DNA from: Bacteriovoracaceae bacterium
GTDB lineage: Bacteria; Bdellovibrionota; Bacteriovoracia; Bacteriovoracales; Bacteriovoracaceae
NCBI GenBank assembly: GCA_019752535.1
Contig: JAIEMA010000003.1
Location: 1 to 64,000 of the forward strand
DNA: 64,000 nucleotides
Direction of reading: 5' to 3'
Shown: positions 25,232 to 34,294 of the stretch, one piece after another
Numbering within the stretch: the first letter of the stretch is position 1
Layout of the letters: each line of letters opens with the position of its first letter
The notes under the pieces: generated by a model
What the model was told of the DNA's origin: nothing
Seen by the model: the letters and a program-made list of their open reading frames with translations, nothing else
Databases searched by the model: none
Translations under genes and position numbers: made by a program

Positions 25232-27311
25232 TTTCTTGTTGGCTCTCCCACATGTGGAGAGTCATAACTCTGAACTGTTGAGCTTGGGCTAGAGTTAAGA
25301 GCCTTCTGAGATCTTTATCTCTAGAGAGCCAACCTGGGCCATCTGCAATTAGAATCCACTCATCTTTATGGTTAGTTTCACAAAGAGCTTCAATTGTTTT
25401 GACTAAATCAGACATCACGGAGCCACTGGTTGAATAGTATTTGCATAGAACATGGTTCAATTTGCCTAGAGAGTCGACAAAAGAAAAATTGGATTTAATT
25501 TTCAATCCACTCGCAAGATTTAAGCTAACAGTATCCTCTTTAATTTCAAAGGATGTCTTCGCAATACATTGGGCAATAAAAAGGCTACTAGCTTCTTTCT
25601 TCTTCTTTGCCCAACCTGAAAGACCAAGTTCTCTCGATATAACGAGATCCGAAAGTGAGAGTGAGGTTTGAAAGAAATTTTTTACAGAGTCTCTTTCCGT
25701 GGGGTTGAGATGCTGGGCGAGGCCTTTAACAAGAATAGAAATAGAATCAAAATCTGTTAGCTCTGACTTCCATCGACTAATAGAATCTGGAATTGCGAAT
25801 TTGATATAACCTTCCATCCTAGATTCAGACCAGTTTAGAATCAATCTGAGACATTGAATTGCAAATGGTGTTTGGGAGATCCATGTTTGAAGTAAAGACT
25901 CAAACGACATATATGAAACTCTTGAGTATCTATTAAGCCAATTAGTGGCGTCAATTAAACCAAGCTCGTCTTCATTTTCTGGAATTGACCAGGTAGATGT
26001 TTTTTCATCGAGATCTAACCTTAAATCATTCGGATTAACTTCCTTAGGAAATTTAAATCGTTTAACACCTGAAGGAGATAAATTTTTTAGATCTTGGGGA
26101 GTCAGAACAAAGTCTATCTTCTTCTCATCATAGAGTGATTTAATAGATGCCCAAGTTGATTTGTCTTCGATGAAGCCTTGGCCAGCAATAGCTATACCAA
26201 CTAAATAATCAGGATGGTTCGCCTTAACTTTAGAAATTTCAGAAAGATCCTTGATTGCCCCTGCATGTTTTGTACCGCTTGTTTTAGAATATTTTGCTTC
26301 AATCACAAGCCCAATTGATTTAGAAAAAAAATCACAATTTTTCGAAAGGCCCTCAAAAAGATAATGAGTTTCATAGTCGACGTTATGATTTTTGAACCAT
26401 GTTTCAATTGTTCGTTCTAATCCACCTCCGCCAATCGAAGCAGAAGTTGCAGCACTTTTAAGAGATCTGAATCTCTCTAATAAAACTCTTTCCGGAGTAA
26501 GCTCTTGCTTTTGGAGATCTTGAATCTCATTAAGCAATTGTTCGAAATCAATCTCTTCTTTCTCTGAGATTGCTAGAATGAGTCTCGCTGATTTTTCATT
26601 TTCCTCAGACACCAATATAAATTTCTTCAGTTCATCAGGTGTTTCAACTTTGACTATATCAATTATGCTTTGACTTAGGATTGGAGAGATAACCATGCTT
26701 TCTTCGTCACTGGTAAGATAGGGAAGAATCCCTTCTATAAAAGAGTCATAAAGTGACATGATTTTCTTTGAAGGCTTTGATCTGACGGGAACGTAGGGAA
26801 CGACCTGATATGTTTCTTCAGCTTTCCCAGATTGTTTTTTATCTCGTTTGGTTAATAGTCCCACTTGATCTAGCCAAGAAATGAAGGTTGATAATCTTCT
26901 AGGTGCAGTGGTTTCATTAGGGTCTAAGCCAGATATAGAAATCATTGCCTCAAGAAACTGTTCTTTCGTTACATTCTCTTTGTCTTCGAAATACTCCAAT
27001 ACCTCACGGATAATTGGGATCTGAATTATATAGGGTTTAAGCAATTCTAAATGATTAGGGTTAGAGTGCATGGCCGATATGAAGTCCATTCCGACTACTG
27101 TCAAACTAGATTGATTGTTTAGTGTTGTGATGAAGCCAAATATCTCGACAGCTCTCCTATAATAGCGAGCCTGTCTTGGGGTATACCCAATGTACTGAGC
27201 AATATCTTTATCACTTCTAGAGCCCTTATATACCGCCTGAAGGGTGTCTAAAACTTTGAGCAAGTTATTCGCTTGAGGAATGTCCGAGCTATCCAGTTCT
27301 ATTGTCGTCAT
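25203..27311 (-). CDS. Winged-helix PD-(D/E)XK restriction-type endonuclease
   Basis: 702 aa. Residues about 10-70 are a winged-helix-like region (SDKDIAQYIGYTPRQARYYRRAVEIFGFI). A central nuclease core has D327, then E338-A-K340 (LVIEAKYSKTSG). The C-terminal part (LIADGPGW at about 654-661, then RVMTLHMWESQ) resembles the ends of type II enzymes. It overlaps the D12 methylase tail-to-tail and is divergent from the UvrD-like helicase by 64 bp. Probably the cutting subunit of an unusual three-part restriction system. Confidence 0.7.
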   Translation of the reverse strand: MTTIELDSSDIPQANNLLKVLDTLQAVYKGSRSDKDIAQYIGYTPRQARYYRRAVEIFGFITTLNNQSSLTVVGMDFISAMHSNPNHLELLKPYIIQIPIIREVLEYFEDKENVTKEQFLEAMISISGLDPNETTAPRRLSTFISWLDQVGLLTKRDKKQSGKAEETYQVVPYVPVRSKPSKKIMSLYDSFIEGILPYLTSDEESMVISPILSQSIIDIVKVETPDELKKFILVSEENEKSARLILAISEKEEIDFEQLLNEIQDLQKQELTPERVLLERFRSLKSAATSASIGGGGLERTIETWFKNHNVDYETHYLFEGLSKNCDFFSKSIGLVIEAKYSKTSGTKHAGAIKDLSEISKVKANHPDYLVGIAIAGQGFIEDKSTWASIKSLYDEKKIDFVLTPQDLKNLSPSGVKRFKFPKEVNPNDLRLDLDEKTSTWSIPENEDELGLIDATNWLNRYSRVSYMSFESLLQTWISQTPFAIQCLRLILNWSESRMEGYIKFAIPDSISRWKSELTDFDSISILVKGLAQHLNPTERDSVKNFFQTSLSLSDLVISRELGLSGWAKKKKEASSLFIAQCIAKTSFEIKEDTVSLNLASGLKIKSNFSFVDSLGKLNHVLCKYYSTSGSVMSDLVKTIEALCETNHKDEWILIADGPGWLSRDKDLRRLLTLAQAQQFRVMTLHMWESQQEIRSLKKRIL

Positions 27312-27375
27312 TACCCGCTTATCGGTCTAAACAAAAGATACTAAAGGAGGGATAGCTAATAGCCGATCAAAGAGC

Positions 27376-30327
27376 ATGACAAATTTTTCAAAAGATTTCC
27401 AGGCTCGCTGGTTTAGTAAGCTTGATCCAAACAAAGTGAAAATATTGCTAGAGAGCTATCTCAATGGCTTGTCTGAAGAGCAGGCTGATGCAGCAATGCA
27501 CTTTGAGGGACCTTTGCTTGTAATTGCTGGGCCAGGCTCAGGAAAAACAGAAACAATGGTGAGAAGAACTGCCATTCTTATTGATCATTATAAAGTAGAG
27601 CCTGCGTGTATATTACTGACGACTTTTACTGAAAAAGCCGCTGCTAATTTAGTCAGTCGAGTTAAGTCTAGAATTGCAGACCCATTGCTTGTCGAACAAA
27701 TCACAATTGGTACAATCCATGGAATCTGTTTGAAGATTCTGGAAGATTTCGGAGTTCAAAGAGGACTCTTTACAAGAAGCCTAAGAGTTCTTGACGAGCA
27801 TAAGCTTAGTCTTTTTTTGTTCAAGAATTTTGAAGCATTGGGTTTAAAGCAATTCTATGAAAAACCATCAGCTTCAAGTATCTCAGCAATGTCGTCCTAC
27901 TATAGTTCATTTCAAGAGAAAGGAACTGATGTAGAGGCTTTAAAGGCTCAGATGGCCGGGCTTGATGAAGTGGATCTTGATTTGAAAGCAGCCATGGATA
28001 CTTATGCAACATATCTAAAGTTGTTAGACGAAAATCAAGCACTCGATTTTTCTTCAATATTATCTAGAACTTTTCAACTGCTAACCAGCGATAATGATGT
28101 TCTTAATGAAGTAAGAAAAAAATATAAGCATATTATTGTGGATGAGTATCAGGATACCAATCCTCTTCAGGATCAAATACTCAGACTAATTTCTGAACCT
28201 CAGAATAATGTTGTGGTAATTGGAGATGACGATCAAAGTTTGTATCGTTTTAGAGGAGCGACAGTCACTAATTTTCTTGAGTTTTCGAAAAGAGTTCCAA
28301 ATTGTAAAGTCACAAAATTGAGCGAGAACCGTCGTAGTACGCCTCAGATCCTTGAAGTGAGTAGGCTTGTAGTTGATAGAATTCCTGAAGAAGGAAGAAC
28401 GAAAAAAGATCTTATTACTAATAACCCTAAAGGGCAGGCCGTAACGATCACTTCATTCAAGACTGATGATGATGAAGTATCGGGAATAGCGGAAACGATT
28501 TCTGAACTATATAATTCAGGGAAAATAAAAAATTATAGCGATGTTGCGATCCTCAGTTATAGTCTATCAAGTATTTTTGGTCCTCTGAAAGAGCAGCTTG
28601 ATGCACGGGGTATCCCTTTTATAGCAAAAGGGGATAAGTCATTTAGTGGTGAAATTGCAGTTACTCAGATTGTTGAACTAATGAACTTTGTGACAAGGAA
28701 AAAGGGGAATATCAAAGACCTTAATTCTTTCAAACCACCAGTCTTTAGATTTTTAAGTGATAAAACAGTAGATGAAATATCAGGTCTTTCTTTTGAGATT
28801 GATGTGATTGAGGCCATAACGGATATTGAGAGCCTAAAGGTTAAATCTCCCCACGATCGAAAACGAATCTTTGAAATGATTGAACTGAGGCGAAAAATTG
28901 TAGGCTCCAATTACCATAAAAACAGCTATACTGACCTCGTCGATATGTTCTTTCAGATTTTAACAATCACTGAAACAATAAAATTCTTTTCGTTGGAAAC
29001 GAATGCTGATGAGGCGGATTCCGTTTTGGATCAACTCGGAAAGTTTTCACAGCTACTTAGTGATTATTCTAATGAGACAATGAAGCGAAGTTTTAGTGAT
29101 TTTAGAGATTTCTTTACCTATATCATACGCAATACCTTAGATTCACCAGCGAACAAAAATCAAGAGGATGCTGTCGTCATTCAAACCATTCACCAATCTA
29201 AAGGTCTAGAATACCCAGTTATATTTATGCCAGGTTTGGTTGACTCAAGGTTCCCAAGTAAACGGGCCGATGACTCTAGCTCCATCCCATACTATACTGG
29301 AGTACATAAGTTTTGGACTCATTACTCAAAGCATGAAAATGTAGATACGGACTTTAGGCGTGTCTTGTATGTTGGAGTTACTCGTGCAGAGAAGCTGCTT
29401 TATTTATCTTACTTTAATAAGAAGAGTAGGAAGTTCGAAGCTTCACGATATCTTAAAGAATTAATCGAATCGAAAAAAGTTAAAGTAGTTGAAGATTGTG
29501 AAGTGCCATCTTCCGTAATCACTTCGAAAGCAAGAAACAATAAAGAGAAGTTAAGGATCAGTTCGTCTCATCTTCAGTATTATCTCTTCTGTCCAACTCG
29601 ATTTAAGTTTGCCCTAAAGCATAATCTTTCTGCCCCACACAGAGGATATTTTTCGTTCGGTTCGAATCTACATTCAGCCATAGAGGAAATATCAAATCTT
29701 GTAAGAACGCAAGGAAGAGGTATTCTCGAGAAGATAGATCCTAATATTATTTTTGAAAGACATTGGAATAATTTTGGATTTGACAGTAAAGGAGCAGAAG
29801 AAAGACAGAAAGAGCATGCTAGAAGGTATTTCTCTAGCTTCGTTAAGAATCAGGGTGACTTGCTTGAGACAATAACCGTATCCGAGAAAAAGTTTACGTT
29901 AGAGGAATCGAACTTCATTCTAACTGGAAAGATTGATGCAATTGCTTCTCCTGGCAAAAATGAGTTAGTTGTAATCGATTTCAAAACTGGTAAAAAAGAA
30001 AAATTTGATAAAGAGCCGGATAGTACCTTTGTAAGTCATCAGGCCAACATTTACATAGAAGCAGTTGAAAGAACGACGGGTGAAACTCCGAAAGGATTTT
30101 ACCTTCATTTCCTGGGTGAAGATCAACAGAAGCCTGACGATTTTAAACGAGATTTTGCTGTAGACAAACAATCAAGAGGCAAGGTTCTAAGTCTTCTTGG
30201 TGAAACAGTTGATCGTATTCAAAAAAGAGACTTTGCTCCAATTCAGGAAGAGGAGAGAGTTAGCAGATGCGGACTTTGTGAGTACCGAGAAGTTTGTGCT
30301 TTTAGACTTAAAGCCAGAGCAGCATAA
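27376..30327 (+). CDS. UvrD-like helicase fused to RecB-type nuclease
   Basis: 983 aa. UvrD/PcrA SF1 helicase: Walker A GPGSGKT (52-58), IVDEYQDTNPLQ, GDDDQSLYRFRGA, and motif VI VLYVGVTRAEKLLYL. The C-terminal third carries a RecB-like PD-(D/E)XK domain (VVIDFKTGKK) and four cysteines, C739 plus C965, C968 and C974, as in AddB/AdnB iron-sulfur nucleases. Divergent from the restriction-type gene and followed by two co-directional genes. Likely degrades DNA opened by the neighbouring nuclease, or acts alone in defence. Confidence 0.92.
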   Translation: MTNFSKDFQARWFSKLDPNKVKILLESYLNGLSEEQADAAMHFEGPLLVIAGPGSGKTETMVRRTAILIDHYKVEPACILLTTFTEKAAANLVSRVKSRIADPLLVEQITIGTIHGICLKILEDFGVQRGLFTRSLRVLDEHKLSLFLFKNFEALGLKQFYEKPSASSISAMSSYYSSFQEKGTDVEALKAQMAGLDEVDLDLKAAMDTYATYLKLLDENQALDFSSILSRTFQLLTSDNDVLNEVRKKYKHIIVDEYQDTNPLQDQILRLISEPQNNVVVIGDDDQSLYRFRGATVTNFLEFSKRVPNCKVTKLSENRRSTPQILEVSRLVVDRIPEEGRTKKDLITNNPKGQAVTITSFKTDDDEVSGIAETISELYNSGKIKNYSDVAILSYSLSSIFGPLKEQLDARGIPFIAKGDKSFSGEIAVTQIVELMNFVTRKKGNIKDLNSFKPPVFRFLSDKTVDEISGLSFEIDVIEAITDIESLKVKSPHDRKRIFEMIELRRKIVGSNYHKNSYTDLVDMFFQILTITETIKFFSLETNADEADSVLDQLGKFSQLLSDYSNETMKRSFSDFRDFFTYIIRNTLDSPANKNQEDAVVIQTIHQSKGLEYPVIFMPGLVDSRFPSKRADDSSSIPYYTGVHKFWTHYSKHENVDTDFRRVLYVGVTRAEKLLYLSYFNKKSRKFEASRYLKELIESKKVKVVEDCEVPSSVITSKARNNKEKLRISSSHLQYYLFCPTRFKFALKHNLSAPHRGYFSFGSNLHSAIEEISNLVRTQGRGILEKIDPNIIFERHWNNFGFDSKGAEERQKEHARRYFSSFVKNQGDLLETITVSEKKFTLEESNFILTGKIDAIASPGKNELVVIDFKTGKKEKFDKEPDSTFVSHQANIYIEAVERTTGETPKGFYLHFLGEDQQKPDDFKRDFAVDKQSRGKVLSLLGETVDRIQKRDFAPIQEEERVSRCGLCEYREVCAFRLKARAA

Positions 30328-30330
30328 CAA

Positions 30331-30708
30331 ATGAAAGAAGATATGGAGAAATTCAAAATTGGTTGTGAATATAAGTTGGATGAAATACGGTCTGTATTGG
30401 GTGGTCCTTTGTTGGCTTCAATAGCAACAAAAAATAGTGAAATTTTATATGTGAAGTTTAAACGTGAGAAATCAAATCCAAACTTACCAAAAGAAGTGTG
30501 GATAAAGAATGGGCCAATTCAGTTAAAATCTGCGATGACTTGGGCTAAGAGTGGCATTGCCAAACCTATGTTCTTCAAAGACTCAACGAAGAACTCTCAG
30601 TGGAAGTATTTGGGTATGGCAGTAGCGAAAGTTCTATATGTAGATAAAGAAGCTATCGGCTACACAAAGAGCAAAGAAATTTCTCTCGTTCTTACCATTG
30701 AATTTTAG
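30331..30708 (+). CDS. Unknown small protein, possibly SRA/PUA-like
   Basis: 125 aa, 3 nt after the helicase stop, so almost surely in its operon. Segments KLDEIRSVLGG, EVWIKNGPIQLKSAMTWAKSG and NSQWKYLGMAVAKVLYV recall SRA-like modified-base readers seen with McrA-type enzymes, but the match is weak. If right, it could recognise modified or unmodified sites for the nuclease-helicase pair. Confidence 0.5.
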   Translation: MKEDMEKFKIGCEYKLDEIRSVLGGPLLASIATKNSEILYVKFKREKSNPNLPKEVWIKNGPIQLKSAMTWAKSGIAKPMFFKDSTKNSQWKYLGMAVAKVLYVDKEAIGYTKSKEISLVLTIEF

Positions 30709-30756
30709 TGCAAGGTTTGTCGAGATTGTTCATTTAAGACTAGAGCGAGTAGTAAC

Positions 30757-31515
30757 ATGGCGAGAATTAAAGGTGTCCCTAAACCCGTTGGCAAGCTTGG
30801 AGACAAGGAAGTAGTAGAACGAGTAAGGGAACTTAAGGCTGTCTGGGAGATTATTAAAACTGCAAAGCTTGTAGAGCAGCTTAAGAAAGACAGAGTGGAC
30901 TATTCAACTTCAACTCTTGTATGGCAATTCATTAGACTTAATAAAAACTACATTAAATATTACGAAAAAAATAGAAAGAAGAAGTTAAAATCTATCGCCA
31001 ATTCCTATGCTTGGGGGTTTGAATCTCTTCTAGACCCCTCAATTTTAATTCCAGCAAGATCATTCACGATTGAACTTAGGCAGGTTAGATTTATCGACTT
31101 AGATGCAACGGCTAAAACACCTGAGAGAGCATTTAAAACGCTTAAGTCCCTATCGAGAATTTCTCAGGGAGCTGGTGTAAATCTGAAGCCGGTAATCTTA
31201 TATTTTAATAAAAGCTTACGTGCGGAAGAACTCGAACGATTAGTTTCAAAGGAAATAAAAAGACATCTAGTCAAATCAAAAGCCCTTTGGAGTTACAAGC
31301 CCTCAAAGGTTGAAAATAAAGTTCTCGCTAAGCTTGTCCTCAATGCAAAACAAGACTTCAACCTTCCGAAAGAGAGTTGTCGTGAATTATATCATTTGAT
31401 ACAAAACACATCTAATGCTGACCTAATTGCTTTTCATAGACTGAAGAAGATGGCTGATGACTTTGATTCTCTTGCCTCGAATTCCCCTGGCATTTTCTAC
31501 AGCAAGTCTCAATAA
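30757..31515 (+). CDS. Transcriptional-regulator-like domain protein
   Basis: 252 aa. The region WQFIRLNKNYIKYYEKNRKK followed by WGFESLLDPS matches the WEFLRRNpdY...WGL..DP pattern of regulator-like proteins found in conjugative elements. The C-terminal half is basic and helical, unrecognised. It lies 48 bp after the SRA-like gene and before the DUF559-type nuclease. Confidence 0.55.
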   Translation: MARIKGVPKPVGKLGDKEVVERVRELKAVWEIIKTAKLVEQLKKDRVDYSTSTLVWQFIRLNKNYIKYYEKNRKKKLKSIANSYAWGFESLLDPSILIPARSFTIELRQVRFIDLDATAKTPERAFKTLKSLSRISQGAGVNLKPVILYFNKSLRAEELERLVSKEIKRHLVKSKALWSYKPSKVENKVLAKLVLNAKQDFNLPKESCRELYHLIQNTSNADLIAFHRLKKMADDFDSLASNSPGIFYSKSQ

Positions 31516-31714
31516 TCTACTAACCACCCCCTCCCCGTAGAGTCCTATTTATCATGTTACTCCATTGCTAGTTTGAGTTACAGGAATCGTGACGAACATG
31601 TTCATTTGCAACATGCTCTGACCATCCTGGGTAACTTATTAAAATTAGCTGATTGTTAAAGTGAAAATGAAGTCATTCATGCTTAAGCAGTCTAATGCCT
31701 TTAAAGGAGGGTAT

Positions 31715-32533
31715 ATGAAATCATCAGGAATAAAACCTAGCAACGTATTTAGTCACATTGAGAGTCACACTTCAATGTTTAAGCTCCCTGACATTAAGTA
31801 TGAAGCGTTAATTGGTAAGCATGAAGATCGTTTTCTTTTAATACAAACGCACTTCGTTCTTACTTGTTTCGGACTTACTAATGTTACTAAGCGAACCAAG
31901 CGTGAGGTACTACATGTTCTTAGACCAACCGGAGCTCTCGGACCGGTAGACTCCGTTCGCTATGATGATATCCAAAAAAAGTATTATGCTGAAGCTGATA
32001 TTGCTAAAAGAGAAAATTGGAAACTATTCAGAAGAACAGATAAGGAGAAAGAGTTTTATAAGATTTTAAGATCCAAGACTAAGCTTAAAGCTGATGTTTC
32101 AGTATTGTTTGGGCCGACATCACTTGATTTGTATCTTCACCCAATGGGAGTAGCTGCTGAGGTTGATGGCGATGTTCATAATAGCGAAGCTAAAATGATT
32201 CTCGATCAGATAAAATTAAATATTTGTGCTGAGCTAGGAATTAAAATGGTTTCCTTTTTGAACGATGATCTCAAGAGTCCTGCTGTTACTTCTTTCTTCT
32301 CTCAAGTTAATAAAATCCCAGTGTTGAATTCGACCAAGAGAAGAAAACTATTTCTTGCTTTGATGCTGTTCACTATCCTCTATAGAGACATTGGTTATAT
32401 TGAGGCTACTTTTGGAATTTCAAAAAGACGATTAGAAGAGCTTTCAATCTTAGGTCTAGACAAAATGCTTTTGAAATATCCTCTTAAAGAAAGAGATTAC
32501 GATAAAATTAAAACGATCTTCGTACGCTTTTAA
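31715..32533 (+). CDS. DUF559/Vsr-like PD-(D/E)XK protein
   Basis: 272 aa from ATG 31715, chosen for a strong RBS (AAAGGAGG, 4-nt spacing); 18 more codons upstream are also open. The core ADVSVLFGPTSLDLYL, GVAAEVDGDVHNSE and LNICAELGIKMVSF reproduces the DUF559/Vsr nuclease pattern (D, E-x-D-G-x-x-H, D/R helix). The C-terminal region includes an HTH-like segment (IEATFGISKRRLEEL). Probably a further nuclease of the island. Confidence 0.7.
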   Translation: MKSSGIKPSNVFSHIESHTSMFKLPDIKYEALIGKHEDRFLLIQTHFVLTCFGLTNVTKRTKREVLHVLRPTGALGPVDSVRYDDIQKKYYAEADIAKRENWKLFRRTDKEKEFYKILRSKTKLKADVSVLFGPTSLDLYLHPMGVAAEVDGDVHNSEAKMILDQIKLNICAELGIKMVSFLNDDLKSPAVTSFFSQVNKIPVLNSTKRRKLFLALMLFTILYRDIGYIEATFGISKRRLEELSILGLDKMLLKYPLKERDYDKIKTIFVRF

Positions 32534-32587
32534 ATCGCACGTGAGGTCTATGATAAAGTTTAATAATTTAAGTTGATAGAGGTAAAC

Positions 32588-32848
32588 ATGAAGACAGCTA
32601 AGAAAAATAACTCGAACCCAAAAGTGACTCCCACTTCCATCCTTGACATTGACGATTTAGATCGTCTCCTGAGCTATGATTCGAATGTTAAAGAGTTCAG
32701 ACATTTGAAAAATGAAGTTAGAAATTCAACGATGTATAGATTTGATAGAATAGAAGCACTTATTGTTAAGTATGAGCAGATTCGAATAGAAATTGATGAT
32801 GAAATGTCGGAGCTCTTTTTTGAGCATGATCGTCATTTTCATTTTTGA
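32588..32848 (+). CDS. Small acidic helical protein
   Basis: 86 aa from ATG 32588 (RBS AGAGGTAA). A basic, disordered N-terminus is followed by an acidic helical body (DIDDLDRLLSYDSNVKEF... EIDDEMSELFFEHD). Unrecognised. It lies between the DUF559-type gene and repeat R6, possibly an inhibitor or partner of the upstream nuclease. Confidence 0.5.
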   Translation: MKTAKKNNSNPKVTPTSILDIDDLDRLLSYDSNVKEFRHLKNEVRNSTMYRFDRIEALIVKYEQIRIEIDDEMSELFFEHDRHFHF

Positions 32849-32864
32849 GATAAGTTGTACCGCT

Positions 32865-32877
32865 GGTTCTACGTAGA
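32865..32877 (+). repeat. Dispersed repeat R6
   Basis: GGTTCTACGTAGA then ACA instead of GAT; core palindrome intact. 33 bp before the Xis 2 ATG, the right-hand limit of the repeat-bearing region. Confidence 0.55.
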
Positions 32878-32910
32878 ACAATTACGAGACTAACTTTTAG
32901 GGACAATTTT

Positions 32911-33141
32911 ATGAACATTGATAAAGAACAAATAGATTTTCAAGGCTTGCTTGATAAGATTGGCGCAGATCCAATGCCGTTTTTGTCATCGGCCGAAGCC
33001 GCCAAGTTTTTAGATGTTTCTGTAGGAACCATCAGAAACTGGGTGTCGCAAGGTCTTCTTAGACCTTACAAGCTTGGCGGAAAGTACAATAGATACACCA
33101 GAGAGCAATTACTTCAAATGTTAAAAGTGAGTGATATATGA
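32911..33141 (+). CDS. Excisionase-like HTH protein (Xis 2)
   Basis: 76 aa. MerR/excisionase-type HTH: SSAEAAKFLDVSVGTIRNWVSQGLLRPYKLGGKYNRYTREQL, a clean match to the HTH_17 pattern. Overlaps the integrase start by 4 nt. Shares layout with Xis 1 at 13397. Confidence 0.85.
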   Translation: MNIDKEQIDFQGLLDKIGADPMPFLSSAEAAKFLDVSVGTIRNWVSQGLLRPYKLGGKYNRYTREQLLQMLKVSDI

Positions 33142-34220
33142 GCGTAAAACAAATTGGTACTGACGAGAAGGGTGCTTATTACGGTGTGTATACAAGCAAG
33201 CGAATCAAGGGCAATAAGAACCCTGTGCCAAAACAAGCATTGCTAAATTTAAAAGGTGAGCGAATCAGAAGCATCGCTGAGGGAAAAAGAGTTGAGCAGA
33301 AATTAAAAGACATGCTGGCGCAGAAATGTGTTCAACAGGTTCAATCAAAAACTCCCACATGGAATGATGCAATTGATATGTATAAACTGCAAAGCATTCA
33401 GAATGGACTTAGTGATGACACAATTAAAAATGTTGATATCTGCTTAAAGGGTATTACTTCATGCAAATGGGGGATGCTAAAAGTGGATGCTATCAATGCC
33501 AATATGATACGTGAAGTTATCAACGTCGATTTAAAGGGGAAGTCCGAATCATATCGTAAGAGTGTTCTGAAATACATAAGACTTTGTTGTAAAAATCTAG
33601 TGGATGGAAAGATATTAGATCAAAATCCCGCACCTGAAATTAAATTTTCTGTAGGTCAAAAATTAGAGGACGTTTTATCTGAGACAGAAGCAAAGTTATT
33701 TCTTCAAAAAGCCAAAGAGTATAATGATGAATTGTACCCGCTGTGGCGTTTTGCGCTCCTTACGGGGATGAGATCTTCGGAAATTGCTGGTATGACCTGG
33801 GATAAGGTAGACTTCGTTAATGGCAGGATGAAAGTAGATTGCCAATGGAAAAAAGCGACAGGTTTTAAGGATAATACTAAGACCTATAAAGATCGCTATA
33901 TCGATATTTCACCAAATCTTCTAGAGCTTTTGAACGAGTTGAAAGCAGACAGCGTTGATAATTTTGTCATTCCCCGATACGACATCTTCATAAGGGGAGA
34001 GGCCGCAAGAGAGACTAGGAAGTTTCTTAAAATGATAGGCATTAAACCAATACATTTCCACGCACTAAGGGCTTCTTGGGCAACGATAATGATGCAAAAA
34101 GGTATTGCTCATATCATTGTTATGAAGCTAGGTGGATGGAAGGATCTCAAGACCATGGATAGATATGTTCGTTTGTCAGGTATTGAGATCAAAGGAGCTT
34201 TAGATAAGCTTGATCTATAA
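33138..34220 (+). CDS. Tyrosine integrase (Int 2)
   Basis: 360 aa. Catalytic R212 in TGMRSSE, H308-A-L-R311, the GGW segment and Y343 (RYVRLSG) are intact. Core-binding domain around residues 65-165. Related to Int 1 (identical GWKDLKTM and a shared 20-bp DNA stretch at 34138-34157). It would integrate region B or a larger composite. Confidence 0.93.
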   Translation: MSVKQIGTDEKGAYYGVYTSKRIKGNKNPVPKQALLNLKGERIRSIAEGKRVEQKLKDMLAQKCVQQVQSKTPTWNDAIDMYKLQSIQNGLSDDTIKNVDICLKGITSCKWGMLKVDAINANMIREVINVDLKGKSESYRKSVLKYIRLCCKNLVDGKILDQNPAPEIKFSVGQKLEDVLSETEAKLFLQKAKEYNDELYPLWRFALLTGMRSSEIAGMTWDKVDFVNGRMKVDCQWKKATGFKDNTKTYKDRYIDISPNLLELLNELKADSVDNFVIPRYDIFIRGEAARETRKFLKMIGIKPIHFHALRASWATIMMQKGIAHIIVMKLGGWKDLKTMDRYVRLSGIEIKGALDKLDL

Positions 34221-34255
34221 AGCCTAATTTATATGATTGTTCTCGGCCAACCAAA

Positions 34256-34261
34256 GTATAA
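34256..34261 (+). promoter_or_regulatory. -10 element of the RX4H gene
   Basis: TATAAT, 34 bp before the chosen ATG at 34295. No good -35 is seen. It suggests that the gene is expressed independently of the integrase. Confidence 0.4.
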
Positions 34262-34294
34262 TCTTTGTCTCAGGCATATATGGGAGCATTTCTT

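Noticed and set aside
30716-30730. GGTTTGTCGAGATTG resembling repeat R1
   Set aside because: The palindromic core is missing; the match is too weak to count.
31514-31540. Similarity to the putative attachment end at 35380
   Set aside because: Only scattered C-rich matches; no terminator or RNA-like end follows.
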